Source: Heliopora coerulea
Lineage: Eukaryota; Cnidaria; Anthozoa; Scleralcyonacea; Helioporidae
Reading direction: 5' to 3'
NCBI GenBank assembly: GCA_030142905.1
Contig: JASJOG010000077.1
Coordinates: 1,357,001 to 1,421,000, forward strand
Length of the DNA stretch: 64,000 nt
How positions within the stretch are numbered: the stretch's first letter is position 1; each line of letters begins with the position of its first letter. The notes below the pieces were generated by a model. The model worked only from the letters and a program-made list of their open reading frames with translations, did not search any database and had not been told where the DNA came from. The position numbers and the translations under genes are program-made. Below, in pieces: positions 46,820 through 58,182 of this stretch.

Positions 46820-47278
46820 CTACAAAGAAAAGCATCAAGTTAAACCAATGCGTCCTTTGTTCCGAACCAAATTAAGGAAAACGAGAACAGAATCCACGTT
46901 TGGACAATTTCAACATATTTTGGTGGGGAAAATAGAGACTGCACGGCCGAAACCAATAAAAAAATCAAAACACCCAAATTGCTAAATTAACTGGTATTGC
47001 GGGGTTAAAGTCCAATCGTGATGTACAGCACCTAAATTGACTCGTAAGAAGACTCACGTTGGTCTTGGTTCACCACTTGATAGTGCTCAACTGATCTTGT
47101 CATCAAATCATCCATTACAATGTATGGAACTAATTGATTCTATGTTTCGGTTGACCAAAGTATTTATTCATTTGAATTTCAAATTGATTTTTTTGTGAAG
47201 GCACTGATTTCGTTGTAAGGAGAATGGGAAAAGGTTCTGAGCTCTATTAATACCATGCGTATAACTTCTAGTTTAGCA
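46820..47278. other. Intron DNA, nothing recognised
   Basis: Intron of the Ser/Pro-rich gene. No repeats or coding features are evident. Confidence 0.4.
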
Positions 47279-47671
47279 CAGGGTTCGTACTCTTTCGCAG
47301 AAATGATTTTCCAGGACATTTCCGGTATTTTTTTCGCACTTACACTATTTTCCAGGACACCACCATCAGTTACTCCCTTGGCCTTATGGCCTTAGCCGGC
47401 TTGCGCGTGCACGGATCGGAAAGCGTTAGATTCCACAAAAATAAAACAAATCAATTCCTGGAGAACAAAACTGAGCCCCGTTATATATACTAGAGGACTA
47501 AAACAACACGTTAAATTTGCAAGAAATAAACTCTTTACTACCGGCCATCACAATTTTCCGGGTATTTTCCAGGACTTGGAAACAAACCTCTAGTTTTCCA
47601 GGACTTTCTAGTGCTGGAATAAAGCAGAGCAAAGTTCCAGGACTTTCCAGAATTTGCAGGATCAGTGCAAA
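47279..47671. mobile_element. Possible non-autonomous hAT element
   Basis: Ends CAGGGTTCGTACT and the complement of CAGGGTTTGCACTG. The interior has repeated TTTTCCAGGAC blocks. No clean 8-bp duplication is visible, so the class is tentative. Confidence 0.45.
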
Positions 47672-47951
47672 CCCTGTCGGCCATAAGTGAAACGCCATGC
47701 ATGTTTGATAGAATATTGTAAATAATAAAATATCTCACATTAAATTAAAAAGTGAAGTCAGTCTTCTGAGGCCAGTTTGAATAACTGTTTGTTTAGTTAA
47801 TCGGGTTGATTAGTCCCACATATCCTCGTCGGCCCGACGAATTTAAGTTTCATGGAATGAAACCTTTTTGATTTCTCTCAAAGCCTGTCATAAAAATTTC
47901 AACGTTCTTCAGCACTGTTCTCAGAATTTGTCCACGTGATCTTCAGTTATC

Positions 47952-47955
<4 letters not shown>

Positions 47956-47991
<36 letters not shown>

Positions 47992-48806
47992 TGCCCGTGC
48001 TTTTCTGCATTCATTATGCCATCAATTTTAAATAAATCTCCAACTACACCTGCAGAATTACAGCCCTAGACTTGGACAGACCCTTTAAACTGTTCCCCGT
48101 TTCTTAGCACATACTGTCATCGCTTTGTCCCAAATATTTCAAATTTTGACTCGTCACTCCACAAGACACTTTTCCATTGTTCAGCACACCAATTCTGGTG
48201 CCTTTGGGCAAATTTGAGTCGCTTAGTCTTATTTCCTTCCCGACGATGTGGTTTTTTGACTGCAGCCCTGCCATTTAGACCATCCCTTATGAGTGATCCT
48301 CTTACAGCCGATGAGTGTACTTGTTTCCCCGACGTTCGAGTGAGTTCTGCAGCAAGATCCAAGCACGTTTTCCTTCTGTTTCTTAGGGATGTTATCTTCA
48401 GATATGTCTCATCCTTCTTAGCAAGTTTCCGTGATCTTCCACTCCGCTTTCTGTCCTCAACTTTTCCTGTCTTCTGTTGCTTCATCAGAATTGCTAGGAC
48501 TCAACAACTCGCGATTCCAGTTTGACGTACAATTTCAGCCTGGGAATGCCCTTGCTCGTGTAATATTACCACTCAATGTTTTGTCGCAATTAATATCTTC
48601 ATCATTTTGGATACTGTGAGCATTTGGTTTAGAAGGTTAAATTGCCAAAAAACCCACTTACGAACGTGGGAAGTTTGTATTAATCTAAATTTGCGCATGT
48701 TTCCAGGTTTCCCAAAGCCAAATTTGCTTTTCACTAACCAAATTGAATGAATGGTACAAAGATGCGCATTATTAGTGGGTGCCTAAGACTTTTGCATGGT
48801 AGTATA
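47956..48806 (-). pseudogene. Tc1-type transposon remnant with transposase N-terminal half
   Basis: The right end (about 48776-48806) carries GGGTGCCTAAGACTTTTGCA, the familiar Tc1 inverted end. The best frame (48485-48117) has DRKRSGRSRKLAKKDE (HTH region) and SVLWSDESKFEIFG (first catalytic Asp). Further downstream a GDLFKIDGIMNAEKHG-like stretch follows in another frame, until a (CT)n microsatellite at 47957-47986. Second and third catalytic residues and the left end are not found. Confidence 0.8.
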
Positions 48807-49355
48807 TACACACATATATATTTCTAAAATTCATTATTAATTCATGAGGAAAAGACAAAAGAAAGTCATAAGCGTGTCGGATCTATATATGAGATAAAGA
48901 TACATGTGCCTTTAGACGTAAAGAAGAATTTCAATTTTTTCGCTTACGAAAGATAAATTTCCAAACTTTCTTCACGAATTAGCGTATTAGGAGGTTCATT
49001 TTAGAAGACATTTAAAAAATTCGCAGTTCGTGCTTTATCGGGTCTAAAACACTCGCCTATCGCCTCGTGTTTTAAATCCCGATAAAGCACTCCTGCTCGG
49101 TTGTAAATATTACATATAAGGTCCACGGTCCACACTTGAGTGTAGGAAAAACATGGTTCGCATTTGCAATGAAAACATATGATAAAAAATGATCGAAAAT
49201 AATTATCACGATTTTTCCATATTTAGTTACACTTTGAGGTCGCATGACAGCAATGTTCCTACTGCACATGGATTGCAGGCAAACTAGGCCTTATTTCTCA
49301 GATTGTTACCTTTTCCGATCGAAAAAAAATAATTTGAGGAATGCTGGTTACCTAC
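48807..49355. other. Intron DNA with a short palindrome
   Basis: A palindrome around 49025-49090 pairs GTGCTTTATCGGG(T) with (A)TCCCGATAAAGCAC. Nothing else is recognised. Confidence 0.45.
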
Positions 49356-49525
49356 CTGCAAAATGTTTTCCAACTGATGGCCTAGACAACATTCCAGGGG
49401 ACTGGGCCAAACTTGGAGAACAGCTGGGTACCCGATCTGGTACAGAAAGGGAAGCTTGAGAGGAAACCCATGAACCCACAGGTGATCCGGAAAGCGACTG
49501 ACATTCATCGTCCACTGTTTGTCCC
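49356..49525 (-). CDS. Unnamed Ser/Pro-rich protein, upstream exon
   Basis: 170-nt exon with acceptor TTTCCTTAG and donor TTTGCAG|GTAGGT; starts with one base finishing a codon and ends with one base of the next (Ala split with the micro-exon). Peptide QTVDDECQSLSGSPVGSWV...PSCSPSLAQSPGMLSRPS is rich in Ser and Pro. More 5' exons were not found. Confidence 0.7.
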
Positions 49526-49675
49526 CTAAGGAAACGAAAAAACAAAAGAACATCACAAAAAGTTCGTTATTCAATAATCTGTAACAAATTTATAACTTTG
49601 GTGGAATTATGCACTTGGGTGAAGAACAAGGATATATATCAACGCTCCTCCATGTGAACGAACCCAGCTCTACTT

Positions 49676-49750
49676 GACCGTGGCTGGGATTCGAACCCGC
49701 GACCTTCGGTTTACTAGTCCGACACAGCTTCAGCCTACTACGCGAATGTG
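49676..49750 (-). repeat. tRNA-like SINE fragment
   Basis: B-box GGGTTCGAATCCC and an anticodon-like arm TCGGA-CTAGTAA-ACCGA; the acceptor stem does not close, so it is not a functional tRNA. A further tRNA-like fragment on the minus strand lies at about 50350-50430. Confidence 0.55.
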
Positions 49751-50127
49751 GACGTTTCCGCCCGCCAGAGCCCGTGGTGGCACTTTTGGCAAGTGTCAGC
49801 AATCTCTTCGCCAAGGGTAGAAAAGACCCTTTAACCTTGAATGTCAACTTATCTAGGAGAAGTAAACTCCGAGATAAAACCAGAAGTAGGTAGACAGGAC
49901 ATTGATTCGGAGCCATTGACCTCCTTAAAACGAGCAGGCTTTGATGAGATGACCTATGGAGTGGCGTCCTTGCCTTGCCAGCTGGGTAGACAGTTAACCA
50001 AAAGCCTTAGCTTGCCTTAATTGGCTGGCAGCTCCAAGTACACTACCTTTAGGAGTTGGCAAACCTGCCCTGTTAAGCCAAGGACTAGAAGACAATCTGC
50101 ACAGCAGGCTGATGTCTCTGACCTTAG

Positions 50128-52880
50128 TTGGTTGAGGATGAACCAGCCTTAAATGCTAAAACAGATCTGCACAAGTATAAGAATAAAACAATATTCAGAT
50201 TTAACCCTTGCAGTGGCACATCTAAACTGACCTTAAAGGATATTGTGGCATTTACACTCGATCAACAGTTAAGTTTTATGACAGAAGAAAATTTCGATCG
50301 TTGGGACATTTTAAAGACCTGACCGGGATCTGTTGCGAAAAATGCAACTTTGGGCCTTTCGGCTTGGAATCGAGCTTGCGACCTCGCGAATCTGGTGCAA
50401 TGCTCGGCCAACTGAGCTTACGGAGGACGTTGCCGAAAGCATGGCCACAAATTCAGTTTATATATGGCGGTAACGCCAAAGAGTAGAAGGGTATATCTTA
50501 CAGGATATTGTGGCATTTACACTTGATTGACGGGTATGATTTATGATAGACGAAAGTTTAGAGTGTCTTCCAAAAATGTCCTAACACTCGAAATTTTCTT
50601 CCGTCACAAAATTAAACTGACTATAACCTGCTAGAACGGCAACAGAGTACTGTTATGGTCAAATTGAATATACGCATCAGGGAGTCCTTTCAGGGGTTTC
50701 AGAGGGCTGAAATGTGCAATGCCTGTTGCGGCTTTATCAGGCGAAATGCTGGGCCCACGTAGCAGGCTGAGACCCCTTCTACTGTCCTTAGCCGGGTGGT
50801 GTGTGTGTTGTAATAATAAAAATAACATCAAATAAGGAAATCGTTTCGAGGTAATTAAGTATTTCTACGATAGTTGTTTACATATAATTGTAAAACACAG
50901 AAACTATGTTTCACTATTTACACATAATTACAGTGCTTAAATCACTATTAATGAATAAGTACAACCAAACTCGTCAAGATTCATTCACCAGTAATGAAAT
51001 AAACGTCTTGAAAAAATATCATTCATGCATCAATTTACTAACAGCGAGGCGGTCACGAGCCAAGTGTAAACTTATTACTGGCGAAAAGGCCTGGTTGTCA
51101 AGTCAGCTTCAAAGACCTACTTATAAAAAAATGGTTGATGGGGGAACAATCTTGGAAGCCTTTATACGGAATAACGATGTGATAAATTTACCATTTTTGC
51201 AGGTGGGTACGAAGCACATGGTGATGTACTTAGTGTTTCATACTGAGGAATCGAAAAAACTCAAAAACTAACATCAACATGACCATCAACATCAACATCA
51301 ACACCACCAAAAAGTCGTGATTCAACTGTATCTCGGGCTGGAACTCAAGCAACATGTGACTCCACCACAGCGAACAGACCAGCGGATACATCTTGAGAAT
51401 TTTTTATAGCAAAAGATGATCTAAAGTTTCAATGAAGTTGAAGATATTAGAAATCATACGAAGGGTCTTTGATCGAAACGCAAGATTTCTTTGCAATCAG
51501 TCACGGCAGTTACCAACCTTTGAACTTTTTAGTAACGATTTCAACTTGCTTGCTCGATTTTGTCGTTGCTGCGAAGCTCCAGATCCAAAAAATGTTACCA
51601 AGGAGCAAACAACAAATCTTGTAAATAATACCGACACTGATAGTGATACATCACGTTTTGGCACCAGCGGTTTTACCATCACTGGTTACGAGATCAGACT
51701 TGTTATCTTCTCTCATAGTGACTGACTCAGATCCATTTGTTTGCGAAACATCTTTTTCAACTGTCTTAACCTAATTTACCAAGATTTTACACTGCAGTTT
51801 CTCCTTCTTCTCTGTTTCATTTACGTCCAGGAGTAGCAAATTTCTATTGTTTCTTTACGTGGATACCGTCCATGTCAAACTTCCCGGTCATATCCTTACA
51901 TGTAAATCGTTGGATATGGGCACGATTTTCAGCAACGATTCCCCAAAGGAAGACTATTGGAATATACTCCAGTACTCTTCGTTATCTAGACATTCTTCCA
52001 TGAAATAAGTTTTGCCGATTTTGATATATCGGATTGATTCTGTGGAGAGAAGAACCTCTGGATGCCGACAAGTGGTAAAATTAGTTGCCTTTCATGATAT
52101 CTTCAACCACTGTCGCACCCCCAAACCGCACACTGAACTGCTTTTCCCATTAAAAGCTCGAATAAGATGCGAGCTTAACTTGTTTCTATTCGATGATATT
52201 CAACCAGCCACAGAAAAACAGTACAAGCACGATAAAGCTACCGAACGCATTAAAGGCAACGTCAAAATGAATGAAGCTGACCTTTTTTTCCCCATGTCGA
52301 TCCCACAATTCTCTGGGTTTGACCACTCGAAATGTGGTGGCCTCAGAACCGGCAACTCATTAAGTGGAAGTTTCCATACCTCCGTAGACGACTATGTAGA
52401 ACGAGTGTCCAAAGATGTTGCCAATGGAACACAAGTAGATAACATTAGACAATTCCCCTGAGGAGCAGTACAACCAGTTCTACATACTTCAGAAGGTATC
52501 ACAACAACCAGTACCAAAAGTTCCAAGAGAAACGAAACCACCAGCATGATAATCTGCAGGCATTTCGGAACAACCAACACCAGATTTTGATGAGGAACCG
52601 GAAAACCTTACACCACTAACACACCAACGCACTCGAACGCGAAAGACACCAACCTGCTTGACTTAATGTATACCTGCGAACTCGAACGGAACTACCGGTG
52701 GGAACCGAGCGATATTGTCCCCCGATTTTGGAAGACCTTAAGCCGAGTTAGCAGGGTTTTGGAGGACCTAATTTTTCACAGGGAAATTTGGAGAAAACCT
52801 AGTTTTGGAGAAAACCGTAGGCGAAGCGAATTTTCAGCTACCACTTAAAAAGGCTAGTTTTGGAGAACCATGAAGCGGAA
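50128..52880 (+). other. Unassigned region with several medium open frames
   Basis: Plus-strand frames at 50128-50322, 50906-51271 (121 codons), 51432-51725 and 52012-52461 (149 codons) have protein-like composition but no motif I recognise. They could be exons or a decayed element. A sentence-like repetition of TAGTTTTGGAGAA at 52755-52870 lies just left of the viral element and may be its terminal or sub-terminal repeats. No terminal inverted repeat can be confirmed because the right end is outside the window. Confidence 0.35.
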
Positions 52881-52900
52881 AGCCTTATGGTGAAGAAAAA

Positions 52901-53458
52901 TCAAACATCAGGGTTGTGATAAGTGGAAGCCTTTTGTGAGTTCTGTGTTTTGTGGTGATCATAAATGTGTTTTGCAGTTGTTATTCCACCTGACAGAATA
53001 CTAAGTAATGGGATATATGGAGTTATTTTTTCCACCAATGAGAACACATCTCTTTTTAACAGTTCATCATTTTTCAATTCTTTGCTCAATTCCTCAGAAG
53101 ATTCAATAGCATCTAGACCACCCAATGTATTTGAGAATCTACTTATTAGAAGGTCAGTCAAGAATTCATTAGCTTTTTGCATTCTTTTGCGTTCATAATT
53201 TGTATAAAGCTTGTTGATTACCTTGTGACTGGCCTTTTTAATGTAAGCCACAGATTTGTCTAAGTCACCATCTTCTGCTAATTTCAAAAGGATATTCCTC
53301 TTTTTCTCTTCTGTGTATTCAGTGTCTGTTTGCGGTTCAACTTTTTCAGGTTTTTCTTCACTGTCACTTAACATTACTTTCAGTTCTTCTCCAGCTGTTG
53401 ATATTTCTTCAATAGCCTCATCAATAGTTTCAGGTTTTGTATTTTTGCGCCGTGGCAT
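52901..53458 (-). CDS. Viral element protein of unknown function, helical, 185 residues
   Basis: Starts MPRRKNTKPETIDEA. The N-terminal third is acidic and probably disordered, the middle is charged and helical (NKLYTNYERKRMQKANEFLTDL) and the C-terminal part has a hydrophobic stretch (ITPYIPLLSILSGG). I chose the ATG at 53458 because the element's promoter motif lies directly upstream. The upstream ATPase frame runs into it without a stop, so a fused 400-residue product is also possible. Not recognised. Confidence 0.7.
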   Translation of the reverse strand: MPRRKNTKPETIDEAIEEISTAGEELKVMLSDSEEKPEKVEPQTDTEYTEEKKRNILLKLAEDGDLDKSVAYIKKASHKVINKLYTNYERKRMQKANEFLTDLLISRFSNTLGGLDAIESSEELSKELKNDELLKRDVFSLVEKITPYIPLLSILSGGITTAKHIYDHHKTQNSQKASTYHNPDV

Positions 53459-53481
53459 TATATATATTATACCATATATTT
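53459..53481 (-). promoter_or_regulatory. Start-adjacent promoter motif
   Basis: AAATATATGGTATAATATA on the minus strand, ending next to the ATG at 53458. It lies inside the 3' end of the ATPase frame, where it is translated only because the ATPase stop is missing. Confidence 0.65.
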
Positions 53482-54103
53482 TATTTTTTCCACTGACTGC
53501 AGATTTTAGCGGTGTTGTTATTTTATAGTCAAATGGATAGCGTAAATTGATTTCCAAAGTTGCGTATTTACCATTCTTTAGCTTTTCTATAATTTGGGTT
53601 CTTTCTTTTTTGGAACTATGTCCTAGGTACCTGCGGAAAATGACATTCATATCGTTTTCGTCTGGATTGTAAAAAGAAATGACTTTTCCCACGTTGTCTC
53701 TGTAAGGTTTAGATATACTGATTAATTGTTGTGTGATGACTATTGTTGAAAGACCAAAGTGTCTAGCAGAAAAAGCCAATTTGACCAACTCACTGGTTCT
53801 ATTTTTGACATCCTGGCTACTTGCACAGTCATCCAGGATTATTAAACTATTGGTTCCTTTGTAAATCACTTGGACAAAGTGAAGTATTTTATCGACATTA
53901 TCTTGATCACACTCCACAGCAATAAAATCAGGATCATTAATGTATTTCCATTCTTGGTATGTTTTATTCCACGTGAAAGTTGGACAAATTAGAATGATAT
54001 AATCAAAGTGTTTCTTATAATGTTTTTCAATCATATTTAGCAAATAATAAGTTTTCCCACAATTTGTCATACCACATATAATCATGTTGAAAGGTGACTC
54101 CAT
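53459..54103 (-). CDS. A32-like packaging ATPase (FtsK/HerA superfamily)
   Basis: About 200-215 residues. Walker A is GMTNCGKT (11-18), Walker B is LIILDD (87-92), and a TQQL sensor-like motif is at 124-127. This is the DNA-packaging ATPase found in Polintons, adintoviruses, virophages and nucleocytoplasmic viruses, which pumps the genome into the capsid. Start at ATG 54103, 19 nt after the capsid-like gene. The expected stop near residue 203 is absent and the frame runs through the next promoter into the 185-residue protein. The domain itself is intact. Confidence 0.9.
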
Positions 54104-54122
54104 CCATATAATACATTATAAC
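54104..54122 (-). promoter_or_regulatory. Promoter-like motif before the ATPase
   Basis: Minus strand TTATAATGTATTATATGG immediately before ATG 54103, in the short gap after the capsid gene; a looser match to the element's motif. Confidence 0.4.
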
Positions 54123-56144
54123 TTAATACTGGATGCTCTGCAAATCATTGTTCATGAAATTGACAAGACCATCAGATACAACAAATTTTTTACAATTAAT
54201 GTTTCCAATGTGTGCTGTCTTTTTAATTTCCAATAGAATGCCATTCTGAGTGTTTACTATCTTTTTGCCATGACCTGTTTTGTTGACCTCTTCGGTAGAT
54301 CTTAGACCGATGACCAAAGCAAACTTGTCTTTGTAGAACTTTTGAGGTGTCATGAACTGGTCTTTTTCATCCTTTGAACCAAATAGTCGTAGGGCTTCGT
54401 CATAAAACCGTGACTTTGTGATTCCTTGTGAGTATACCTGGTTTGGAACAACTTCAATTGTTATTTTAACCTCTGTAATATTCGGATAAAGGCATTCTTC
54501 ACTATCTGTCCTCGATGTCTTCGTAAAAAGCAGAACGACGGTTTTCATGGACTTGCGAGGTATGTTAATGTTTTCGTTGAGGAGGGTGGACGCGGCGGCC
54601 CATGGAACATTCTTCATAAAAGTAACGTGTTCATATGACAAAGAACGACCAACCGCATACATTGATGCCACCTCATCTGCAATAGTTTGGTTTTGATTGT
54701 CTCGTATTCTAATTCAAGGTTTTCAAGACTATAATTTCCAAGTGTTTGACCACTTTGAGCAACTAATATTTCATTTGATTGGGGTAATGTAATGGTATAT
54801 CTAAAATTATTGTTCATTTGAAATGGTGCATACAAACCATGGTCTCTGATAATCTTGTCTAAACAGACCTTCTGCTTTGTACCAAAGATGTCAAACAATA
54901 ACTTTTCAGAGACTTTTGTGGCATCACCTGATGTGGCTCCAGAGTCGTCTTTGCTAATTAGCTTTCTAAGATTTTAGGATCCGATACTATATTCAATCAT
55001 ATTGTCTCTCTGTGAATTGGTTTTATACAGGTCCTTGTAGACACTATATAAACTTTCTCCATAACTATCGTAAACAGTTTCCCCTGCAAACCTGATTTGT
55101 AAACGATTTTGGAGAAGCTTAGAGAGATTATTTAAAAAGCTAGTTTTAGACTTCTCATTGTTCTCTAATTTGTCTCGTTGTTCGTATACCTTATCCAATG
55201 TTTCTTGGAATTTATTTGCCTGTAATTGTAATGCACCATTGTCTCCAATCCTTGATTTTGGGTCTTTGCTACTATTGGGGTTTATTACACCGTTGAATTC
55301 CCTATTTTCTTCGCGGGTTAGGAATTTAAAATATTTGCTTCTTGTATTTATTTTAACTAATAGGCTTTCATCCGCAGTTGGTTCTTCTTCAATGTCTTCG
55401 ATAGTTGTTTGTTGTTTATTCTTAGAGTCTGGTATTTCATCTACTAATTCTTTAAACTGTCTTATGACTTCTTTGCTTCTCTGAGCCGTGCTATATTTTC
55501 TGTCAACTTTTATGATTAGTTTTGGTTCCAATAAAATTCCGTCTTTACCTTTTTGTTTGAAAGATAGAGCACCTTTGTCGTTAACAAATGACCTATCAAC
55601 GACATCTTTCGATATTTTGTCTTCACCTAAAGATTTTTTATATAATTTTTTGATTTTTGTATTTATTATTTGAGTCCTTTTTATTTGATTCTCCGCTATT
55701 TCTCTATTAAAGTCACTTAGATTTTTTAGTCTAGCCTCTATCTCTTCTTGCTGTTTGAATGGTAGATCAAAATTTTCCTGTTCTACACCTTCATCGTTAT
55801 TATTGACTCTTACGAATTCTACTCCAGAGGTTTTGAATTGGACACCAACTCTTTTTATTAGTGATGGTTACTGTTTCACCATCGTCATTTTCAGTTAATG
55901 ATGTTTCCATTTGATTAAATTTACTCATTCTGATAAAATCTATGTGTCTCCTCCTATTTTGTATGTCAGCAAGTTCAGTTTTGTTAGAGTAATTATCGTT
56001 TGAAAATTCACTTAAAATGATGGACTCACGCTTGTTATGTAAATAATCTTTTTGGTCAAGTTCGTCCAAACTCATATTATCGTAATCTGTGTACTTTTGA
56101 CCCATCACATCCATTTCATGATACTCAAATCCTTCTTCAGCCAT
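54123..56144 (-). pseudogene. Major-capsid-like protein (double jelly roll) with long N-terminal region, disrupted
   Basis: One gene in four pieces. The N-terminal piece (56144 to about 55848, MAEEGFEYHEMD) is acidic; a frameshift near 55848 leads to a lysine-rich, helical middle (about 55845-55300); an in-frame TAA lies at 54974-54976; a second frameshift lies near 54695; the C-terminal piece ends at 54123. Jelly-roll landmarks are NRLQIRFAGETVYDS, HGLYAPFQMN, NLELEYE and FYKDKFALVIGLRST, as seen in Polinton/adintovirus capsid proteins. Beyond the jelly roll there are about 300 extra N-terminal residues. The family assignment rests on those motifs and on position beside the ATPase. It cannot make an intact capsid protein. 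Confidence 0.7.
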
Positions 56145-56149
56145 GATTT

Positions 56150-56178
56150 GTATATATTACTGTATATTTTGTATATGA
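56150..56178 (-). promoter_or_regulatory. Promoter-like motif before the capsid-like gene
   Basis: Minus strand AAAATATACAGTAATATATA ends 6 nt before ATG 56144; related to the consensus with changes in the middle. Confidence 0.45.
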
Positions 56179-56243
56179 CTCTCGGGGATCCAACTATTAT
56201 GTTTACTGTCATAACCATTTGACAAGGACCATCTTTTTACTTT

Positions 56244-57210
56244 TTACTTTTTGAGTATTTTTTCAACTTTATAGACATCATCCTTTTCATCAACACCTGA
56301 CAATTCCTCTTCGTAGAATTTCCCAATAATTGGTTCACCTTCTAGATCCTCTATTTCATAAACAGTTGGGTCACCACGTATAACCTTGACCACTTTGAAC
56401 AGTTCTACAGTGAAATTGGCTTCATAACCTTTAGTAAAAGTGCTTTTATATTTTGATATTCTAACCATATCTCCTACCTTAAATTTAGGTAATGGTGACT
56501 CAGCATAGAGATGACCATATAGAGTGGTCCAAACCTCGTCTTCATTCTTTCTGTTGACATCCTTTGGTTTCATTAATATAGTGCTGTGCTTAGTATTGTT
56601 GTAATTATACACCAATTGGTCCAATATGTCAATCCATTTATAAGTTCCTTTACTATAGAAGTATTTCCACATAGCAGTTTTAAGAGTTCTGTTGAACCTT
56701 TCTACAACAGGGGCCTTTTTATCAGAGTTTGTGGAGAAATACTTAATATCATGTTTTTCTAATAATGTTTTAACTCCAACATTGTAAAACTCCTTTCCAT
56801 CATCAAATTGAGCCAATTTAGGGTAATCACCGAATCCCTCTTTAAATTGCCTCAATAGTTCTGACTGCTTTTGTCATATTATTAGTATCTTTTCTGTAAA
56901 CAGGAGTGACGAATGCATACCTGCTAAGAATTTCAATAGACGTTAATATCCAGTAATAACCTTTATTTTTGTTTTTATATGAACCCATATCAACGAGATC
57001 CATCTGTATCTGCTCACCAAGATAGTTAACTTTAGTTTGTCTGAATTTATGTCTTCTAACAATTGGTTTATATCTGGTGTATGTGTCTTGTGATCTTAAC
57101 CAGTCTTTCATCTGCTCTCTACTAACACTTAAACCCTCTTCTAATACTTTTTGATATAATCTTTCTGCAGATTGGTAACCAGTTTCACGATTATAATAGT
57201 TATCTCTCAA
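56244..57210 (-). pseudogene. Polinton-type integrase (RVE core, C-terminal chromo/SH3-like part), one frameshift
   Basis: The N-terminal piece (57210-56842) has a zinc-binding-like region and the first catalytic Asp (IQMDLVDM); a one-base frameshift near 56850 separates the second piece (56855-56244) with the second Asp (AQFDDGKEFYN) and Glu (APVVERFNRTLK). The C-terminal module KVGDMVRISKYKSTFTKGYEAN...GKFYEEELSGVD is typical of Polinton integrases. It inserts the element DNA into the host genome. No clear ATG starts the frame; a few codons may lie upstream to about 57243. The catalytic triad is complete but split across frames. Confidence 0.88.
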
Positions 57211-57249
57211 CCTTTGTTCTGACTCTATGTCTTTACCATATACATTGCA

Positions 57250-57909
57250 CTACATTATATATAAGTCTAATAGTACTTTTCCGACACTTATTGTGTTTCC
57301 ATCTTGGCCCTTAACATTGAAATTGATCTTATTAATAACGCCCTAATCAATTGGATCTCTGGATTCAATAACGAAAAAATGCTGGACACTACCTTTCAAT
57401 GTCTGTGTAGTTGTTATCGGTAATACCGCTATAACGTCAGTTCTCTTACCATTTGTATTTATATTATCTATCATTTTGACCAAACTACAAATGACTTTTA
57501 TGTATTGTAACCCATTATTTATATTGACTGAGTTACTGCTTTTTGTTTTTGTATTAGCGTTTATTACTTGGTCTTTAGTAAATCCTAATGTGGGTCCTAT
57601 AGTTTTCATATTTATTGCATTGTCACTAGTAATGGAGCACGTTCCACCATATTCATTAGCCACCAAAGTAACGCTACCGTAACTCTCAATCTCCTTCTTA
57701 AGCATATTAAATGTCCAATGACCCTTCTGCATCGTCTTTTTATTGCCGTTATATGTTAATTGATTGTTCTCATCAGTGATATAATTGTAATCCCAGAATA
57801 AAGTAGCCTTCTTGACTAACAGATACGGGTTATCATTATCTATTAAAGATGACTCATCCAAGTACAATTCTTTTGAGGAACCATCAATCAAAACACTTAG
57901 TCTCTTCAT
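57250..57909 (-). pseudogene. Viral element beta-rich protein, 219 codons, one in-frame stop
   Basis: Starts MKRLSVLIDGSSKELYLDE. Alternating hydrophobic residues and Gly/Thr suggest a beta-rich protein. TAG at 57343-57345 (codon 189) is followed in frame by GVINKINFNVKGQDGNTIS and ...GKVLLDLYIM to the stop at 57250. Divergent from the plus-strand genes with a shared 27-bp promoter. Position between integrase and the plus-strand genes and the fold-like pattern would suit a minor virion protein, but that is inference. Confidence 0.7.
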
Positions 57910-57917
57910 ATGTATGT

Positions 57918-57936
57918 AATATATGATATATTATAT
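57918..57936. promoter_or_regulatory. Bidirectional AT-rich promoter between divergent gene blocks
   Basis: AATATATGATATATTATAT directly followed by ATG (57937) on the plus strand and, read on the minus strand (AATATATCATATATTAC), 8-9 nt before ATG 57909. It divides the leftward structural block from the rightward block. Confidence 0.7.
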
Positions 57937-58182
57937 ATGGTAACTAAAGAGCTAAGAAAACAAGCAGAAAAGATATTTAAAAATGAATATCCTAATGCAA
58001 AACTGGATAAATTCGAATTTGGATATAACTTAGATAATGATGGTAAATTGAAATCAATTGATATCTATTATAAAGTCACACCAAAATACTCAGACTGGAT
58101 ATTAATAACAGATCCAAGATATAAAGAAGATCTTTATGGCAGCAAAGCTGGAGCAACTCAGCTGTTAAAAAAAACCCAATAA
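57937..58182 (+). CDS. Viral element protein, 81 residues, unknown
   Basis: MVTKELRKQAEKIFKNEYPNAK...; charged, probably alpha/beta with DWILITDPRYKEDLYGS near the C-terminus. The ATG at 57937 is preferred over an upstream in-frame codon because the promoter motif ends at 57936. Its stop TAA overlaps the next ATG (TAATG at 58180-58184). Confidence 0.75.
   Translation: MVTKELRKQAEKIFKNEYPNAKLDKFEFGYNLDNDGKLKSIDIYYKVTPKYSDWILITDPRYKEDLYGSKAGATQLLKKTQ

Noticed and set aside
50640..50800. CUGAUAAAGCC...GGC text resembling a hammerhead
   Set aside because: Core changed at several positions and GAAA not in place.
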